Origin: B1SED10-75 sp964636865 | Lineage (GTDB): Bacteria > Bacillota > Dethiobacteria > DTU022 > PWGO01 | Reading direction: 5' to 3' | DNA length: 64,000 bases | Assembly: GCA_964636865.1 (NCBI GenBank) | Contig: CAZWVJ010000009.1 | Coordinates: forward strand, 5,916 to 69,915 | Shown here: piece after piece, positions 1-8,149 of the stretch | How positions within the stretch are numbered: the first letter of the stretch is position 1 | How the letters are laid out: every line of letters begins with the position of its first letter | Notes under the pieces: generated by a model | The model's input: the letters and a program-made list of their open reading frames with translations, nothing else | Told to the model about the DNA's origin: nothing | The model's database searches: none | Translations under genes and position numbers: made by a program

Positions 1-352
1 GCAAAGAGAAGCTGCATTACCACCGCTTTGTTTGCGCTGCCAGGAACCAATAAAGTCTGATGTAGTGCATTTTGGAGAACCTATCCCTGAAGACGTGATG
101 ATACAAAGCATGGAAGAAGCTCGCAAGTGTGATCTTATGATTATATGTGGCACATCCGCTTCCGTGTATCCTTTTGCAAGTTTACCCATGGAGGCCCGTG
201 GGAGGGAAGGAGTTCTTCTGGTAGAAGTTAATGCTGCGCCTACTCCTCTTACAGAAGACAAAATTTCTGATTTTCTGATTGAAGGGCGGACCGGCGATAT
301 CTTGCCCCGTCTTGTAGAAGCGGTTAAAGCATTGAAGCAGGGAGATAATTAG
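1..352 (+). CDS. Sir2-family NAD-dependent protein deacylase, C-terminal part
   Basis: The gene enters from the left edge. The frame starting at base 2 is open from the first codon and gives the last 116 residues. The visible text is the typical second half of a sirtuin: a CLRC pair that is half of the structural zinc site, then DVVHFGEPIP, then CGTSASVYPFA, which matches the GTSxxVxP stretch lining the NAD pocket. Sirtuins remove acyl groups from lysines using NAD and release O-acyl-ADP-ribose. The catalytic His and the first zinc Cys pair lie outside the window, so activity cannot be judged. A 95-base gap separates it from pgi. The family call is safe; the substrate is unknown. Confidence 0.85.
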   Translation, partial: QREAALPPLCLRCQEPIKSDVVHFGEPIPEDVMIQSMEEARKCDLMIICGTSASVYPFASLPMEARGREGVLLVEVNAAPTPLTEDKISDFLIEGRTGDILPRLVEAVKALKQGDN

Positions 353-447
353 CTAATAAATAATAAATGGGTTTGGGCGAAAAATATAAATGCAGAGGCA
401 TTGAATGTTTGCTTTACGGGTTTAGAGGAGAGAGGTGAGCCGGGAAA

Positions 448-1755
448 ATGAAGAATATTACATTTGATTATGCTTCAGCCATGGACTTTTTAGCTCCTCA
501 TGAACTGGAATACATGGGGCCTAAAATTGAGCAGGCTCATGAGTTGCTGCATGAACGCCGGGGGGCGGGAAATGAATATACGGGATGGCTAAACATTGCT
601 TCTGATGTTATGCGTGAAGATGTTAAACAAATAAAAGAAGCTGCCGGACGCATACAAGAGATGGCAGATGTATTTATAGTTGTTGGCATTGGAGGTTCTT
701 ACCTGGGTGCCCGGGCTGCCATAGAGGCTCTTAATCATAATTTCCATAATTATTTTTCCCGGGAAAAAAGAAATGAGCCTGCTGTCATTTTTGCAGGTAA
801 TCACCTCAGTTCCACTTACCTCTCACACCTTATGGATTTACTCGCCGAGAGAGATGTAGCTGTGAATGTGATTTCTAAATCGGGTACCACCCTGGAACCG
901 GCAATAGCCTTTCGCCTGATTCGTTCTTTTTTTGAAGAACGCTATGGGAAAGATGAAGCCGGGAAGCGAATTTTTGTTACTACAGATCGGGACAAAGGGC
1001 TTTTAAAGGAAATGGCTGTTAAAGAAGGATATGAAACATTTGTTATTCCCGGTGATGTAGGGGGAAGATACTCGGTAATAACCCCGGTAGGGCTCTTGCC
1101 TATGGCTGTGAGTGGAATTGATATAGAAAAAGTGCTGGAAGGTTACCGGGAAGGAAAAATGATATGTGATAAGCCCGATTGGGATGATAATCCCGCTTAC
1201 ATTTATGCAGCGGTTCGTAACCTTCTTTACGCCCGGGGGAAATTATTGGAAGTTTTGGTTAGTTATGAACCTTATTTTCATTATATTGCCGAATGGTGGA
1301 AGCAGCTTTTTGGGGAAAGCGAAGGCAAGGATGGCAAGGGTATATTTCCGGTTAATATGGGTTTTACTACCGATTTGCATTCCATGGGGCAGTACTTACA
1401 GGAGGGGCGGCGGCATTTTTTTGTAACTTCTTTATGGCAGGAGGAGCCCGCTTGTGGTTTAAGCATTCCTGCATTGGTTGAGGATGATGATGGCTTAAAT
1501 TATTTAGCAGATACGAATATGCATGAGGTAAATGAAAAGGCCTGGCATGGAACCGTAGAAGCCCATACTGCCGGGGGCGTTCCTAATTTGACAGTTAAAT
1601 TGCCCGAGATGAATCCATTTTACTTTGGCCAACTGGTTTATTTTTTTATGAAAACTTGCGCGGTTAGCGGGTACTTAATGGGGGTTAACCCCTTTGATCA
1701 GCCGGGAGTGGAGGCTTACAAGAGAAATATGTTTACCCTTCTTCGCCGGAAGTGA
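448..1755 (+). CDS. pgi: Glucose-6-phosphate isomerase
   Basis: Interconverts glucose-6-phosphate and fructose-6-phosphate in the cytoplasm (glycolysis and gluconeogenesis). The 435 residues match the short Gram-positive form of the enzyme (about 450). Visible motifs are GIGGSYLGARAAIEAL (sugar-phosphate binding), SKSGTTLEPAIAFR (phosphate loop) and GGRYSVITPVGLLP (the PGI signature region). The ATG is preceded by GAGGAGAGAGGTGA, a strong ribosome binding site at a slightly long spacing. It stands alone between the sirtuin end and a membrane protein gene on the same strand, so an operon is possible but not shown. Nothing is odd about it. Confidence 0.95.
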   Translation: MKNITFDYASAMDFLAPHELEYMGPKIEQAHELLHERRGAGNEYTGWLNIASDVMREDVKQIKEAAGRIQEMADVFIVVGIGGSYLGARAAIEALNHNFHNYFSREKRNEPAVIFAGNHLSSTYLSHLMDLLAERDVAVNVISKSGTTLEPAIAFRLIRSFFEERYGKDEAGKRIFVTTDRDKGLLKEMAVKEGYETFVIPGDVGGRYSVITPVGLLPMAVSGIDIEKVLEGYREGKMICDKPDWDDNPAYIYAAVRNLLYARGKLLEVLVSYEPYFHYIAEWWKQLFGESEGKDGKGIFPVNMGFTTDLHSMGQYLQEGRRHFFVTSLWQEEPACGLSIPALVEDDDGLNYLADTNMHEVNEKAWHGTVEAHTAGGVPNLTVKLPEMNPFYFGQLVYFFMKTCAVSGYLMGVNPFDQPGVEAYKRNMFTLLRRK

Positions 1756-1864
1756 AATTTCAAGAGTTAGTTATGGCTTGATAGATAATATAATTTTAGA
1801 TGGAATTATAATTTTTTAATGTAAAAAAAAACGTATAATGGACAAAAAATAAGTTGAATAAGGA

Positions 1865-2929
1865 GTGCAAATAAGAAAAGTGCCGGAAAATTTACGTACC
1901 ACAGTAAAAATAATTATTTTAGTAATAATTGCCATAGGCATAGTTTGGTTTTTTACTAGTGTTATATGGGTACTCAGCCTTTTTGCAATAAGCCTTTTTA
2001 TTGTTTATGCCCTCTTACCCATCGTGGAATTACTTAAATCTCGGGTTAAGTTGCCTCACGGCCCGTCTGTGGGTATTGCCTTTTTGATATTTATTGGATT
2101 GATAGCAATTTTTCTTGTTATTATAATACCCATTACAGTTCAAGAAGTTGAAAACATTATTAACGATTTACCTGTTTATTTTTCCGAAGTACAGTATCAG
2201 CTGGAACAACTGGAAAGAACTTTGGCGGAGTTTGATATAGACCTGGATCTTATCTATTTGGAAAACATTCCTGAGCTTCTTCAGGAGCTGCAGCCGGCCT
2301 TGGAAAGAGTTGCCCATATAAGCCTTGATTTTGTTTCCGGTTTGGTAAATATCTTGCTGGTATTCCTCATTGTTTTTTTCCTGTTGTATGATTTCCACAA
2401 TATTAGAAATAACATTGTTTCTGTATGTCCTCCTAAATACCAGGAGCAGGCGCGGGATATTATAAGCATAGTCGATACCAATTTCGGAGGTTACATCAGG
2501 GGCACGATAATCAGGCTATTTGTGGTAGGTTTTATTGTAGGTGGGGCCATGTATATAATCGGTATGCCCTATGCTTTTCTATTGGGCCTTTTTGCCGGTG
2601 TTATGGATATTTTCCCATACATCGGCCCTTATATAGCTGTTATCCCGGCATTGTTAATTAGCCTTTCACCTCTTGCTCCCTCTATTATAATAGTAATTAT
2701 TATTTATGTCCTTGTGCAAGGGCTGGAAAGCTTTGTGCTTTCTCCGCTGGTGCTGGGCAAGGCGGTAAGAATTAAACCTATAACAGTCCTGGTTTGCATG
2801 TTAACGGGGCAGCAAATTGCCGGTATTTTGGGCATGATCCTTTTTGTTCCCCTGGCAGGGATAATTAGAAGTTTAATTCTCTATTATCAAGAAAAGCAAG
2901 AAATTCCCGAAGAAAAAATGATTGTTTAA
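1865..2929 (+). CDS. AI-2E family (PerM/YdiK-like) membrane protein
   Basis: A polytopic membrane protein of 354 residues. Two N-terminal hydrophobic segments (about residues 12-50) are followed by more helices near 62-88, a helical extracytoplasmic-type stretch at 90-150, and a hydrophobic C-terminal half with repeated GxxxG-like runs and the family-typical DIFPYIGPYIAVIPALL. Members have been proposed to export AI-2 or other small molecules, or to be Na+/H+ antiporters; the substrate here is unknown. Start choice is uncertain: GTG at 1865 overlaps its AGGAG, while an in-frame GTG at 1880 has a 14-base spacing. An upstream A-rich run gives no clear promoter. Confidence 0.85.
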   Translation: MQIRKVPENLRTTVKIIILVIIAIGIVWFFTSVIWVLSLFAISLFIVYALLPIVELLKSRVKLPHGPSVGIAFLIFIGLIAIFLVIIIPITVQEVENIINDLPVYFSEVQYQLEQLERTLAEFDIDLDLIYLENIPELLQELQPALERVAHISLDFVSGLVNILLVFLIVFFLLYDFHNIRNNIVSVCPPKYQEQARDIISIVDTNFGGYIRGTIIRLFVVGFIVGGAMYIIGMPYAFLLGLFAGVMDIFPYIGPYIAVIPALLISLSPLAPSIIIVIIIYVLVQGLESFVLSPLVLGKAVRIKPITVLVCMLTGQQIAGILGMILFVPLAGIIRSLILYYQEKQEIPEEKMIV

Positions 2930-3011
2930 AATCCGGTAGGGGGAAATTTTTGGGTTTTATTAAAAGGATAAAATAGTTATATAACGAATAAAAACTTTAA
3001 AGAGTTATTTT

Positions 3012-4043
3012 ATGGGCAGTAAAAGGGTAACGGTAGCAAAGGAGCTTATGCCAATGGGCACTCAAAAGAATGTTTACATTATTGCCGAGTTAACTAATGA
3101 AAAAAAGCCAACCGAGCATACTCTTGAGCTGATGGGGGTTGGTAAAAATCTTGTTAATCAAACAGGTGGTAAACTCTCTGTATTGCTTATAGGCTCAGGT
3201 CTAACAGAAGCCGCAGAAGAACTTTCTATTTATGGAGCAGATGTTAAAGCTGTAGATAATGAGGAATTGACAGATTATAACCCCATTATGTATATGTCTT
3301 TGGTAACAAAACTGCTGGAAAAGGATAGTTCTTTTGTGGTTTTTGCCGGGCATACTTCCCTGGGGGAAGATTTACTACCCCGCCTGGCTTTTTCTTTTGA
3401 AGCCGGACTGGTAACCGATTGTATAGACATTGATATTAATAACAGCGGGGAAACTCTTATTTTCAAACGATATGTTTATGGAGGGAATGCCCTGGCTGCC
3501 CAAAAAGTGCAGACCAATACGGCAATGGCTTCCCTACGGGCCAGAGTGGGTGAGATTCCCCCTCCGGCGGAGCAAAAAGGAGAGATTGATTTCCCGGAAA
3601 TAGAGATAGAAGAACCCTCTTCAATAAAGGTGATGGAGAAAAAAGTTGCCCCTAAAGAACTAAACCTTGAAGATGCACCTGTGATAGTAAGTGGAGGCAG
3701 AGGCATGGCCGGAAAAGAGGGTTTCGACAAACTTGGGGAATTGGCTTCTTTTTTAAACGGTGTTGTGGGGGCGACACGTCCGCCGGTGGATGCTGGTTGG
3801 ATATCTCCTACCCGGCAGGTGGGCATTACCGGTAAGATAGTAGCTCCTGATATTTATATTGCAGTGGCTATTTCAGGCTCAAGCCAGCATCTTTCCGGTA
3901 TGGGGGAATCCAGGACAATTATAGCTATCAATAAAGATGCGGAAGCTTATATATTTAACACCGCGAACTACGGTGTTGTAGGAAAATGGCAGGAAGTATT
4001 GCCTGCTTTTACCGAAGAATTAAAAAAATTACTAGGAGAGTAG
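3012..4043 (+). CDS. etfA: Electron transfer flavoprotein, alpha subunit
   Basis: The FAD-carrying subunit of ETF, which takes electrons from acyl-CoA dehydrogenases or, in anaerobes, takes part in flavin-based bifurcation or confurcation. The N-terminal half (about residues 20-200) is the alpha/beta domain. The C-terminal FAD domain shows SGGRGMAGKEGFDKLGELA, then GATRPPVDAGW, RQVGITGK and SGSSQHLSGM. The usual motif aDyGivgD is read here as ANYGVVGK, so two normally acidic positions are changed (D to N and D to K). The gene order alpha then beta is the reverse of the common order. It begins the redox block that runs to 11828. No strong Shine-Dalgarno precedes the ATG; TTAAAGAG is the best candidate. 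Confidence 0.93.
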   Translation: MGSKRVTVAKELMPMGTQKNVYIIAELTNEKKPTEHTLELMGVGKNLVNQTGGKLSVLLIGSGLTEAAEELSIYGADVKAVDNEELTDYNPIMYMSLVTKLLEKDSSFVVFAGHTSLGEDLLPRLAFSFEAGLVTDCIDIDINNSGETLIFKRYVYGGNALAAQKVQTNTAMASLRARVGEIPPPAEQKGEIDFPEIEIEEPSSIKVMEKKVAPKELNLEDAPVIVSGGRGMAGKEGFDKLGELASFLNGVVGATRPPVDAGWISPTRQVGITGKIVAPDIYIAVAISGSSQHLSGMGESRTIIAINKDAEAYIFNTANYGVVGKWQEVLPAFTEELKKLLGE

Positions 4044-4130
4044 GGAAAGGCTTCCATAAGGAACAGGTGTTAAAAATATTTTCTCTGCCCTAAAAAGTGT
4101 ATAAAAATATTAAGTAGGTGGTAAGATATT

Positions 4131-4928
4131 ATGAGTTTTCATATTTTAGTCTGCGCGAAATTAGTTGCTGATCCGGAAGTGCCTCCCTCTTCCATGGAAG
4201 TTAATGTTGAGGAGAAGCGGGTTATAGTAAGGGGAGCTTCACCGGTTATAAGTCCTTTTGACGAAAGTGCTCTGGAGGCTGCCATACGTATTAAAGAAAC
4301 TCATGAGGCGAAGATTACGCTGCTAACTGCCGGTCGCAATTTATCCAAGGCAGTGATTTTAAAAGCGATGGCCACCGGTGTGGATGAAGCCATAATAGCA
4401 GAAGATAATGCTTTAGACCCTGCATTGCTTGATTCGTGGTCAACGGCCAGGATTTTGGCGGAATTGGCAAAGCAGGCCGGTTCGTTTGACCTTATTCTGA
4501 CCGGAAGACAGGCTGCTGACACTAACGCGGGACAGGTTGGAACCGGGCTTTCCTGTTTTTTAAATATTCCTGCAGTAACTGTGGCTCAAAAAATAGAAAT
4601 GGCTGATCACAAAGTGATAGTAGAAAGGGTTCTTCCTAACGGTTTTGAGGTAGTAGAAGCATTTACTCCCGCACTGGTAACGGTGGGCGGGGAATTGGGT
4701 GAACTTCGCCTTCCCAATGTAAAGTCTATGAAAGCTGCCAAACAGCTTCCGCAAAAGATATTTTCTTTGAATGACTTGCAGATAGATGTTTTTGAGCAAG
4801 CAACAGTTGAAACTACCGAGCTTGCGCCTCCTTCCCGGGAAAGAGATTGTGTATTGGTGGAAGGAGAAACTCAAGAAGAAGCGGGAAAAAATTTAGCTCA
4901 AAAGTTGCGAGAAGAGAAAATAATATAA
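4131..4928 (+). CDS. etfB: Electron transfer flavoprotein, beta subunit
   Basis: Partner of the preceding alpha subunit; 265 residues, normal for the family. The N-terminus (LVCAKLVADPE) and the nucleotide-binding stretch GRQAADTNAGQVGTGLSCFL are typical; the standard motif is usually DGDTGQVG. In canonical ETF this subunit binds AMP, and in bifurcating ETFs a second FAD. The subtype cannot be decided by eye. A short 87-base gap from etfA and a good upstream GTAGGTGG support co-transcription. The neighbouring genes suggest its redox partners are the GlcD-like flavoproteins or the acyl-CoA dehydrogenase encoded just downstream. Confidence 0.93.
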   Translation: MSFHILVCAKLVADPEVPPSSMEVNVEEKRVIVRGASPVISPFDESALEAAIRIKETHEAKITLLTAGRNLSKAVILKAMATGVDEAIIAEDNALDPALLDSWSTARILAELAKQAGSFDLILTGRQAADTNAGQVGTGLSCFLNIPAVTVAQKIEMADHKVIVERVLPNGFEVVEAFTPALVTVGGELGELRLPNVKSMKAAKQLPQKIFSLNDLQIDVFEQATVETTELAPPSRERDCVLVEGETQEEAGKNLAQKLREEKII

Positions 4929-5004
4929 ACAAAGTACTTCAGACAAAATAGAAAATCGTCCTTTCTATTGAGCTAAAAATATATAAAAAGGGGGAGGGCG
5001 GATA

Positions 5005-5358
5005 ATGACGCTTGATCCGGATCGTGCTTATGATGCGATGGTTTGCGCCTACAGGCATGGCGTATTGGAAAAAGTGGCCACTATTCAAGGCCATGCTATG
5101 CAGCGGGCTATGGAGAGAAAAGGATTAAACATGAATGAATTTATTAATGGATTGGACGAGATGGAAGAAGAAAAACTATTTAAGATAGACAGGATGTTGA
5201 ATCGTTATAATTTTTTAATTAAGCTGGCGACCTCTAATTTATTGATGAAGATTATTTCCTGGCTGCTTAACCTTAGATTTATCAGGAAAATTATGATCAA
5301 AATAAGTGAGTTAATATATGCCCGGTTGCTGGGTAGCCGGGAAGGAGCACTGACTTGA
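5005..5358 (+). CDS. Small protein of unknown function in the etf cluster
   Basis: I do not recognise this 117-residue protein. The N-terminal half is mixed helix with two acidic stretches (NGLDEMEEEKLFK). The C-terminal half is hydrophobic and basic (LATSNLLMKIISWLLNLRF, then IRKIMIKISELIYARL), suggesting an amphipathic or membrane-associating helix rather than a clear transmembrane domain. It has a strong site (GGGGGAGGG) before its ATG. Its TGA ends one base before the ATG of the next flavoprotein, so the two are probably translationally coupled. Placement between etfB and a GlcD-like subunit suggests a small accessory or anchoring subunit of that redox complex; this is inference only. Confidence 0.7.
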   Translation: MTLDPDRAYDAMVCAYRHGVLEKVATIQGHAMQRAMERKGLNMNEFINGLDEMEEEKLFKIDRMLNRYNFLIKLATSNLLMKIISWLLNLRFIRKIMIKISELIYARLLGSREGALT

Positions 5359-5359
5359 G

Positions 5360-6844
5360 ATGAGAAAGGACATGTCCGGTTTTCTTCAAAAAATAGGCGA
5401 TGTCATCGGAGAAGAACAGTTGATTTTTGATGAGGAATTGCTGGAAACTTACCGGGAAGCCGGGCCGGTGGCAGGTTTTACTCCGGCAGGGGTAGTGAAG
5501 CCGTTTGGGGTGGGGCAGGTCCGGGAGATAATTAGGTTGGCCCGGGAAGAATCTGCAAATCTCATATTTTCTTCATCTTCTCCACCGCGGTTTCGGGGTG
5601 ACACAGTCCCGGAAGAAGAAGGTGTTATTGTAGATATGTCCGGTATGGATAATATAGTGAGAATAGACAGGCGCAACAAGGTAGCTCTAATAGAGCCGGG
5701 AGTAACCTTTCCGGAGTTATCCGCTGCGGCGGAAAAACAAGGTCTCAAGGTCCTTATGCCCCTGTTGCCGAGGCAGGGCAAATCGGTAATTACCAGCTGT
5801 TTGGAACGGGAGCCCATTCAAATCCCAAAATATCACTGGGACATGACAGATCCCTTGCTTTGCACAGAACTGGTTTTTGGAACGGGAGATGTTTTCAGAA
5901 CAGGTTCTGCTGCCGGACCCGGCAGTCTGGAACAGCAATGGGCAGCGGGTGGCGCTCAAAAAAATCCCATGGGGCCGGCCCAAACTGATTTTGCCCGTTT
6001 GGTGCAGGGCTCTCAAGGCACTCTGGCGGCAGTTACCTGGGCTACGGTAAAGCTCGAGTTAAAACCTACTATTCATAAAATGTACTTTGTTCCCGGGGAC
6101 GGTTTGCCGGAGTTGATGGAATTTACTTATCGAGCTTTGCGCCCTAAGTTGGGCGATGAATTCTTTATTTTAAATTCTTACGCCCTGGCCACTATTATAG
6201 CGGATGATGCTTCCCAAATAGAATCTGTGGCTTCCCGGCAATCTCCTTACACAGTGGTTTACGGAGTTTCGGGGTATGCGCACCATCCCGCCAAGCGGGT
6301 TAATTACCAGGAAAAAGATCTTTCTGATATCGCAGCGGAGACCGGCTGCCGGATCACCCGGGAAATCCCCGGATGCACGGCCGATAAAATGGAATCAATT
6401 CTCGGGGATTGTTCTCCTGCCGAATACTATAAAATGCAGCCTGAGGGAGATTTTTTGGATATCTTCTTTTTAACTACCATGGATCGAGTGCCTTTTTTCA
6501 TTAGCAAAATGGAAGAGGTAGCTGAAAAGTTTGATTACCCTCCGGAACAACTCGGAGTTTACGTACAGCCCATTCAACACGGACGATCAGTGCACCTGGA
6601 ATTTACCCTTTATTATGATGGGAAAGATGAGGAAAAAGCGCAGCAAGCCGAAAAACTTTATAAAGAGGCAAGTGGAACCCTGGCCGGAGTCGGGGCATTT
6701 TTCTCCCGTCCTTACGGTGATTGGGCTGATCTTTCTTATAGCCGTTGTCCGGATACTGTAGAAGTTTTAAGGAAAATAAAAAAAATGTTGGATCCCGACG
6801 GAATTTTGAACCGGGGCAAGCTTTGCTTTGAGGAGGTGAAGTAA
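5360..6844 (+). CDS. FAD-binding oxidoreductase, GlcD/lactate dehydrogenase-like
   Basis: A flavoprotein of 494 residues with the FAD_binding_4 fold (vanillyl-alcohol oxidase superfamily). The N-terminal part (about 30-230) carries the FAD-binding pattern with GVIVDMSGMDNIV, ALIEPGVTFPELSAAA and LVQGSQGTLAAVTWATVKLE. The C-terminus ends in the FAD-oxidase C-domain signature LDPDGILNRGKL. GlcD-type proteins oxidise 2-hydroxyacids, and some anaerobic relatives work with EtfAB. The canonical GG-hinge segment is replaced by SSSSPPRFRGD, so the active site may differ. It is coupled to the small gene upstream and abuts the Fe-S protein downstream with no gap. The substrate cannot be named. Confidence 0.85.
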   Translation: MRKDMSGFLQKIGDVIGEEQLIFDEELLETYREAGPVAGFTPAGVVKPFGVGQVREIIRLAREESANLIFSSSSPPRFRGDTVPEEEGVIVDMSGMDNIVRIDRRNKVALIEPGVTFPELSAAAEKQGLKVLMPLLPRQGKSVITSCLEREPIQIPKYHWDMTDPLLCTELVFGTGDVFRTGSAAGPGSLEQQWAAGGAQKNPMGPAQTDFARLVQGSQGTLAAVTWATVKLELKPTIHKMYFVPGDGLPELMEFTYRALRPKLGDEFFILNSYALATIIADDASQIESVASRQSPYTVVYGVSGYAHHPAKRVNYQEKDLSDIAAETGCRITREIPGCTADKMESILGDCSPAEYYKMQPEGDFLDIFFLTTMDRVPFFISKMEEVAEKFDYPPEQLGVYVQPIQHGRSVHLEFTLYYDGKDEEKAQQAEKLYKEASGTLAGVGAFFSRPYGDWADLSYSRCPDTVEVLRKIKKMLDPDGILNRGKLCFEEVK

Positions 6845-8149
6845 ATGTCGTTGCAAGATTATCAAAGAGACATGGAAGGTTGTTCTCGCTGCTCCTCTTG
6901 CAAGTGGATCCCCTTTAACCAGGTAAAAAGTTGGCGCTACGCTCACAATTGCCCCTCTGTTAGTCGTTACAATTTTCATGCTTATTCCGGTTCCGGTAAA
7001 ATGATTATGGGCCTTTCTATGCTGACGGGCCGTTCGGAGTTAACGGAAGAAGTCATGAATATAATTTTTAGCTGTCAGCTTTGTGGAGCTTGTGATACTG
7101 CCTGCAAGGTTTACCGGGATGATATAGACTTAATGGAGGTATTGTTGGAACTGCGAGCTCATTGTATAGAAGAAGGAGAATTGCTTATTGAGCATATGGC
7201 TGTTATGGATGCCCTTAAGCGTGAAGGTAATATGTTGGGAGAAGAAAAAGATAAGCGGGGGAGCTGGGCCGAAGGTTTGGATGTGAAAGATATCAATGAA
7301 GAACCTGCGGAAGTTCTCTTTCACGCGGGCTGCCGTTATTCTTACGATCCGGAGTTAAGGGAAACCATCCGCGGAACAGTAAAACTCCTCTCTGAAGCGG
7401 GGATAGATGTGGGGATTGCCGGTGCGACGGAATGCTGCTGCGGCGGGCGTGCATATAAATTTGGCTATCGGGGGGAAGCGGAAAACTATGCCGATGACAT
7501 GCTGTCGCGGGTTAAATCTTCAGGAGCCCAAACATTAGTTACACCTTGTTCAGACGGCTACTCCGCTTTTATTTATCTTTACCCCCGTCTCCAAAAAGAG
7601 CTTCCTGTTGAGGTATTACACCTGGGGCATTACCTGGAAAGACTCATGTGGGAAGGTCGAATACAGCTCAAAAAAGAAATACCCCGCCGGGTAACTTACC
7701 ATGATCCCTGTTACCTGGGGAGGATGGGTGAGCCCTACATGGGGGAATGGCAGGAAAACAAATTGCTGAGGCCTATGAGCATGAAGCGGGCCGGCCGAAA
7801 AGGAAATTACGATATGCCCCGCCGAATTATTAACTCTATTCCCGGCCTTGAGTTGGTGGAAATGGAACGGATCAAGGAATATTCATGGTGTTGTGGGGCA
7901 GGCGGGGGTGTGCTGGAAGCGGATCCCGACTTTGCTTCCTGGACAGCAGCGGAAAGAATAGAGGAAGCTTTATCCACCGGAGCGGATGCCCTTGTTACCG
8001 CTTGCCCGTGGTGTTTGAAAATGTTTCGGGAAAGTATAGCCGAGAGTGGAGCTCAAATTGATATTTACGATTTGGCAGATCTGGTTTTAGAATCCGCAGG
8101 AATTAGAGAACCGGTGGCACCAAAAGGGGTGGATTTAAATGATGCATGA
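6845..8149 (+). CDS. CCG-domain Fe-S oxidoreductase (HdrD/GlpC-like)
   Basis: 434 residues. Two 4Fe-4S motifs lie at the N-terminus: C13, C16, C19 with C36-Pro, and C77, C80, C83, C87. Two cysteine-rich CCG domains follow: the first with HAGC then CCCGG, the second with HDPCYLG, then WCCGAGGG and a further CPWC. This is the layout of heterodisulfide-reductase-D-like and GlpC-like electron-transfer subunits, which pass electrons between flavoproteins and quinones, disulfides or other carriers. The ATG follows a GAGGTGAAGTAA that also contains the previous stop. It overlaps the next flavoprotein gene by 11 bases. Cytoplasmic; no membrane segments seen. Confidence 0.9.
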   Translation: MSLQDYQRDMEGCSRCSSCKWIPFNQVKSWRYAHNCPSVSRYNFHAYSGSGKMIMGLSMLTGRSELTEEVMNIIFSCQLCGACDTACKVYRDDIDLMEVLLELRAHCIEEGELLIEHMAVMDALKREGNMLGEEKDKRGSWAEGLDVKDINEEPAEVLFHAGCRYSYDPELRETIRGTVKLLSEAGIDVGIAGATECCCGGRAYKFGYRGEAENYADDMLSRVKSSGAQTLVTPCSDGYSAFIYLYPRLQKELPVEVLHLGHYLERLMWEGRIQLKKEIPRRVTYHDPCYLGRMGEPYMGEWQENKLLRPMSMKRAGRKGNYDMPRRIINSIPGLELVEMERIKEYSWCCGAGGGVLEADPDFASWTAAERIEEALSTGADALVTACPWCLKMFRESIAESGAQIDIYDLADLVLESAGIREPVAPKGVDLNDA

